Positions 59,762-64,000 of a stretch of 64,000 nt of DNA are shown here, piece after piece. A program made the translations under genes and the position numbers. This DNA comes from Spisula solida (lineage: Eukaryota; Mollusca; Bivalvia; Venerida; Mactridae). The stretch's first letter is position 1. Each line of letters starts with the position of its first letter. The notes beneath the pieces are model-generated. The model had not been told where the DNA came from. It saw only the letters and a list, made by a program, of their open reading frames with translations, and made no database searches. The DNA is taken from positions 29,700,222-29,764,221 of the forward strand of contig OX365952.1 of NCBI GenBank assembly GCA_947247005.1, given 5' to 3'.

Positions 59762-59826
59762 CTGTGATGGCTCAGTGGGTGAGTGTGCGGGGTGTAGACC
59801 ACAAGGTATCGGGTTTGAGGCTAACT
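59762..59826 (+). repeat. tRNA-like sequence, compact
   Basis: A-box TGGCTCAGTGG (59768-59778) and a weak B-box-like gggtttgagg (59811-59820), with tRNA-like spacing and a T run (attttttc) after about 59829. The B-box is off consensus, so this is a degenerate tRNA-like remnant. Confidence 0.4.
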
Positions 59827-60111
59827 AAATATATTTTTTCTTTAACATTTTTTTCTTTATATGCAATTATGCTATTCGTGAATTATTATCATCCCCATGT
59901 CCATATACCCATTACACAATTTATTAATACATTAAATTTATAATAGCCAAGAGCCGTTGAAACATTTGTCATGTACTTGAAATAAAAATATATGCAATTG
60001 AAAATACAAGTTTTACAAAAACAGATAATAATATAAGAACGTATAGTTTTAAACACAAAGCCCTTGATTCAAGGATAGAACGTTGATGGAAGAATATTAA
60101 TGTCAAAAGGT
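59827..60111. other. Noncoding stretch
   Basis: AT-rich sequence with T runs. Nothing else seen. Confidence 0.4.
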
Positions 60112-60182
60112 TACAGTAAGTTTCGAACATGCGACCACTGGCGTTAAAGGCGCAAACGTTTCCACTGCACTAATATTCATGC
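60112..60182 (-). repeat. tRNA-like sequence, degenerate
   Basis: On the minus strand an A-box match TAGTGCAGTGG (60162-60172) is followed about 32 nt later by a weak B-box ATGTTCGAAAC. It is probably a decayed SINE head or tRNA pseudogene. Confidence 0.4.
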
Positions 60183-60349
60183 TTGATTTTTTCTCCGATT
60201 TTGTTACAAATGCAGAGATTACTTCACATGTTATAAATACACAAACGAATCGAAAACAGCCGAGTACAACCAAGCTCTAACAGACTTTGATTAGAGTGTC
60301 TCCGTTTATTCTGGTCAGACAATATACAAACTCTATGGTTAAAGTACAT

Positions 60350-60640
60350 AAACATGCATAACCTAGAAATACACCTATACCATATGGTGAGCGTGGTCCG
60401 AGGTCATACAAATAATGATGGTTATAAATGGTTATAGGTAACCTGAGTTATCATTTCAGGTTTCAGTAAAATCAAATGAAAATGCAGCCTCTATTTTATG
60501 CAGTGGTGTCATGTTATTTGCCCCACTGACCTAGCCCTTAACCCAGGATGACCCATATTCCCAAAAAACTAGATAGTATCACAACAATAGTTTGACCAAT
60601 TTTCATGACGATCCAGAATGCGGCCTCTATCCCTTATAAA
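60350..60640. repeat. Fragment of a dispersed repeat with repeated 'gcggcctctat' phrase
   Basis: aaatgaaaatgcagcctcta (about 60474) and atgacgatccagaatgcggc + ctctat (about 60604) are two related phrases about 130 bp apart. I associate such wording with mollusc dispersed repeats. Boundaries are not visible. A 72-codon ORF at 60618-60836 is not credible. Confidence 0.35.
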
Positions 60641-61134
60641 GCATTTGCTCAGAAAGGATGCGCATAAACTACCCACGGAAACGTCTTTAAGCAAGTTACT
60701 GGAACTAAAAAACTTATTCCTGAATATATTGTTCAAAACCAAACATCCTACATCGCTTACATATTTGACATTGTCTAGACGTAGTGTTGGTGGATGTCTA
60801 CTGCAGCTTGAGTTGTCTAGTATTGGTGGTGTCTAGTGATCTTCTTCCATGACGATATACATTGTAAACTGTTCAATTCAGAAAAACATGGCCATGAGTG
60901 ACTTGTTGGTTTAATTCAACCTCAATGGCAGTGTATTCGGATGAACAGTATTGAGCCAAGACGGTCCTGCTTTTAATGTCATGAGTTATACTGCAGACTC
61001 TGTTTCTAATGTGATATGTGATGGCTGTATCAAGTTATTTGTCGGTTCAAGTTATACCATGGTTGTATACTTTTGGAAGCAAATGTTGTGTTTACAAATA
61101 CTACAAAGCATGAAGGGAATGTGAAAATAGACAA
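60641..61134. other. Noncoding stretch
   Basis: No supported feature. Confidence 0.4.
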
Positions 61135-61329
61135 TCTGAAGTGTGACCCCTAATGTTCTCACAATGTTCTCACTCTGAAGTGTGACCCCTAATGTTCTCA
61201 CAATGTTCTCACTCTGAAGTGTGACCCCTAATGTTCTCACAATGTTCTCACTCTGAAGTGTGACCCCTAATGTTTTCACAATGTTCTCACTCTGAAGTGT
61301 GACCCCTAATGTTTTCACAATGTTCTCAC
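61135..61329. repeat. 39-bp tandem repeat, 5 copies
   Basis: The unit is tctgaagtgtgacccctaat + gttctcacaatgttctcac. The last two copies have gttttcac. The 13-codon unit keeps the minus frame open (88 codons), which is incidental. Confidence 0.95.
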
Positions 61330-61599
61330 TACTGGACTTTAAACTTCTGTTTATGTATTAGCATGTATAGTTCACCGGAGATAACAGTAGCCGTTGTTTA
61401 CAAATAAAAATGAAAAATAAATACATTTTCGATATTCATTTTCGTTCAATCTTGTGCATAAAATTATACACTTTTAATGATACACTCTTTAAATCTACAC
61501 TGATAACTGGCGGCCAGTCGACCGTGCAGTGTTTATAATTTGCTTTGTTTGTTTATTGATAAGGCTAGAGTTATCCCCGGCGAACTATAGCATAAAAAC
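61330..61599. other. Noncoding stretch
   Basis: AT-rich, with no supported feature. Confidence 0.4.
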
Positions 61600-63470
61600 A
61601 AGAGCTGTCCACGAACAGCGCGCTCCACTATTAGCGGCGCCATGCTAGGATAGTACAATCATTATATATTCAAAACAAAATGCTTCATAACAGCAGCATT
61701 ACCCTTAACTGTGTAGAGGTTGGGGCTTCTAAGTATGCAAAGTATCAAAGCAATATGTCAATGCACTTTGAAGATATTAGAGGTAAAAAAACCTGTACCT
61801 AAACTTTAACATTTGCATTTCCAAGTCAAACAGGGGGCATAATTTCTAAAAAATGCTTGATAGAGTTACCTACCCCTGTGTAGGCATGCAGGGGTCATGA
61901 TGGAGAACAAGTATGCATAGCAATTTATGAATGCACTTTGAAACTATTAGAGGTGAAAAAACCTGTACCTAAACTTTAACATTTGCACTAAGTTGAAAAA
62001 GGGGGCATAATTTCAACAAAATGCTTAATAGAGTTACCTACCCCTGTGAATGGGTTAAGGTCATGATGGTGAACAAGTATACAAAGTATCAAAGCAATAT
62101 ATCAATACACTTTGAAGATATTAGAGGTTAAACAAGACTGCGTTCAATAAACGCTTATGCCCCCTGTGGAAGCCTTGTCCATAAATAAGTCTAAGTCCAA
62201 AATTAGGTCAAGGTGAAGGTCAAAATGGGGTTAGGTGGTACAGGCGTGTGGAGAGTGTTCATACACAACATCCATGCAAGTATGAAAGCTTTGTAGCAAG
62301 CCATATTAATGCTAGAAGAAACGGTCAATTTGGGTTAACCAGGACGGACGGACGAACGGACGGACAGGTGAATCACTATATGCCTCCCCATCTATCGATA
62401 GGGGGGCATAAAAAACCTGTACCTAAACTTTAACATTTGCATTTCCAAGTCAAACAGGGGGCATAATTTCTACAAAATGCTTGATAGAGTTACCTACCCC
62501 TGTGTAGGGGTTGGGGTCATGATGGAGAACAAATATGCATAGCAATATATTAATGCACTTTGAAAATATTGAAGGTGAAACAAGACTGCGTTCAATAAAC
62601 GCTTATGCCCCCTGTGGAAGCCTTGTCCATAAATAAGTCTAAGTTCAAAATTGGGTCAAGGTGAAGGTCAGAATGGGATTAGTAGATACAGGCGTGTGGA
62701 GAGTGTTCATTTACAACATCCATGCAAGTATGAAAGCTTTGTAGCAAGCCATATTAATGCTAGAAGAAACGGTCAATTTGGGTTAACCAAGAATTAGGCC
62801 CTTCAATAAGTCTAAGTCCAAAATTAGGTCAAGGTCAAAATGGGGTCAGGTGATACAGACGCGTGGAAAGTGTTCATATACAACATCCATGCAAGTATGA
62901 AAGCTTTGTAGCAAGCCATATTAATGCTAGAAGAAACGGTCAATTTGGGTTTACCAGGACAGACGAACGGACGGACGAACGGACAGGTGAATCACTATAT
63001 GCCTCCCGATCTATCGATACGGGGGCATGTACCTAACCTTCAACATTTGCACTAAGTTAAAAAAGGGGGCATAATTTCACTAAAATGCTTAATAGAGTTA
63101 CCTACCCCTGTGTATGGGTTGGGGGCATGATGGTGAACAAGTATGCAAAGTATCAAAGCAATATGTCAATGCACTATGAAGATATTAGAGACTAAAAAAC
63201 CTGTACCTAAACTTTAACATTTGCACTAAGTATAAAAAAAGGCATAATTTCAACAAAATGCCTGATAGACTTGCCTACGCCTGCATATGGGTTGGGGTCA
63301 TGGTGGCAAACAAGTATGCAAAGTATGAAAGCAATATCTCAAAGGACTTAGAGAATATAAGAGGTTAAAAAACCTGTACCTAAACTTTAACAAAAGTGTT
63401 ACGCCGACGCCGCCACCGACGCTCGGGTGACTGCAATAGCTCCCCTTATTCTACGAATAGTGGAGCTAAT
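61600..63470. mobile_element. Composite mollusc-type dispersed element with nested repeats and a terminal hairpin
   Basis: Two modules alternate. Module X (~170 bp) starts acctgtacctaaactttaac and recurs near 61790, 61960, 62413, 63198 and 63367, with a variant near 63028. Module Y (~210-270 bp) contains gtcaaggtgaaggtcaaaat, acatccatgcaagtatgaaa and gaagaaacggtcaatttggg, and recurs near 62135, 62585 and 62795. Two Y copies end in ggacggacgg tracts (62342, 62958) plus a tatgcctcccc / ggggggcata hairpin. gctccactatt (61622-61632) near the left end is inverted at 63456-63466. The right end is the hairpin agctccccttatt-ctacg-aatagtggagct (63438-63467) followed by aataa. There is no coding capacity. 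Confidence 0.7.
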
Positions 63471-63511
63471 AACATTATTTTTGCAAACAACATCCATCAC
63501 TGATGTTTCAG

Positions 63512-64000
63512 GACAGTATACTAAGTGTTGTCTGTAATATACAGTATACTTAGTGTTGTCTGTGTTGGACAGTATACTTAGTGTTGTCTGTAATATACAG
63601 TATACTTAGTGTTGTCTGTAATATACAGTATACTTAGTGTTGTCTGTGTTGGACAGTATAGTTAGTGTTGTCTGTGATGGACAGTATACTTAGTGTTGTC
63701 TGTGATGGACAGAATACTTAGTGTTGTCTGTGATGGACAGTATACTTAGTGTTGTCTGTGATGGACAGTATACTTAGTGTTGTCTGTGTTGGACAGTATA
63801 GTTAGTGTTGTCTGTGATGGACAGTATACTTAGTGTTGTCTGTAATATACAGTATACTTAGTGTTGTCTGTAATATACAGTATACTTAGTGTTGTCTGTA
63901 ATATACAGTATACTTAGTGTTGTCTGTGTTGGACAGTATAGTTAGTGTTGTCTGTGATGGACAGTATACTTAGTGTTGTCTGTGATGGACAGAATACTTA
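63512..64000. repeat. 28-bp tandem array running off the window end
   Basis: The unit is acagtatacttagtgttgtc + tgtgatgg, with an alternate ending tgtaatat or tgtgttgg; about 17 copies are visible. The three endings occur in a partly repeated order, suggesting a higher-order pattern. Confidence 0.95.

Overview
This window looks like noncoding, repeat-dense DNA from a metazoan nuclear genome, most likely a mollusc and perhaps a bivalve. It is AT-rich and has no operons, no compact genes and no long unique ORF. It does carry a decayed non-LTR retrotransposon, MITEs, tRNA-like SINE heads, palindromes centred on CGCTACGCG or TGCTACGCA cores, and near the right end a composite dispersed repeat with GGAC-type tracts of a kind I associate with mollusc genomes. 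The taxon is an inference from repeat style. No gene with a recognisable cellular function could be supported.

By rough addition more than a third of the window is tandem repeat. In order: a 19-bp array (204-856); a very large 28-bp array with nested higher-order repeats (11146-22332); a codon-length 33-39-bp array (27521-28287); a 188-bp array of hairpin units (28574-29045); a 29-bp array (36351-36640); a 55/34-bp array (38438-38573 and 39620-41386); a 13-bp array (41938-42000); a 22-bp satellite with 1.7-1.8-kb higher-order repeats (45551-55281, with two insertions); a 21/23-bp array (55961-59379); a 39-bp array (61135-61329); and a 28-bp array running off the right edge (63512-64000). The long open frames in these arrays come from stop-free repeat units and are not evidence of proteins.

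The most striking structure is a 5.1-kb insertion at 49592-54731 inside the 22-bp satellite. One 196-bp repeat (A1) lies at its left end. Its right end reads B1-A2-spacer-B2, with B1 and A2 directly joined. This A1...B1A2...B2 order is the split-direct-repeat layout of PAT/Ngaro-type tyrosine-recombinase (DIRS-like) retroelements. The satellite is cleanly interrupted with no target duplication, and an uninterrupted paralogous site is present at about 47890. The element has no long ORF and is filled with its own internal repeats, so it appears to be a non-autonomous, possibly undescribed family.

Other notable items are a 326-bp hAT-like MITE in the same satellite with a 5-bp target duplication; two large palindromic elements (4987-5155 and 31552-31721); a 487-bp TIR element next to the start of the 28-bp array; five tRNA-like sequences; a dispersed module found beside two unrelated tandem arrays; and one 162-codon unrecognised ORF (26283-26771) with an internal duplication.
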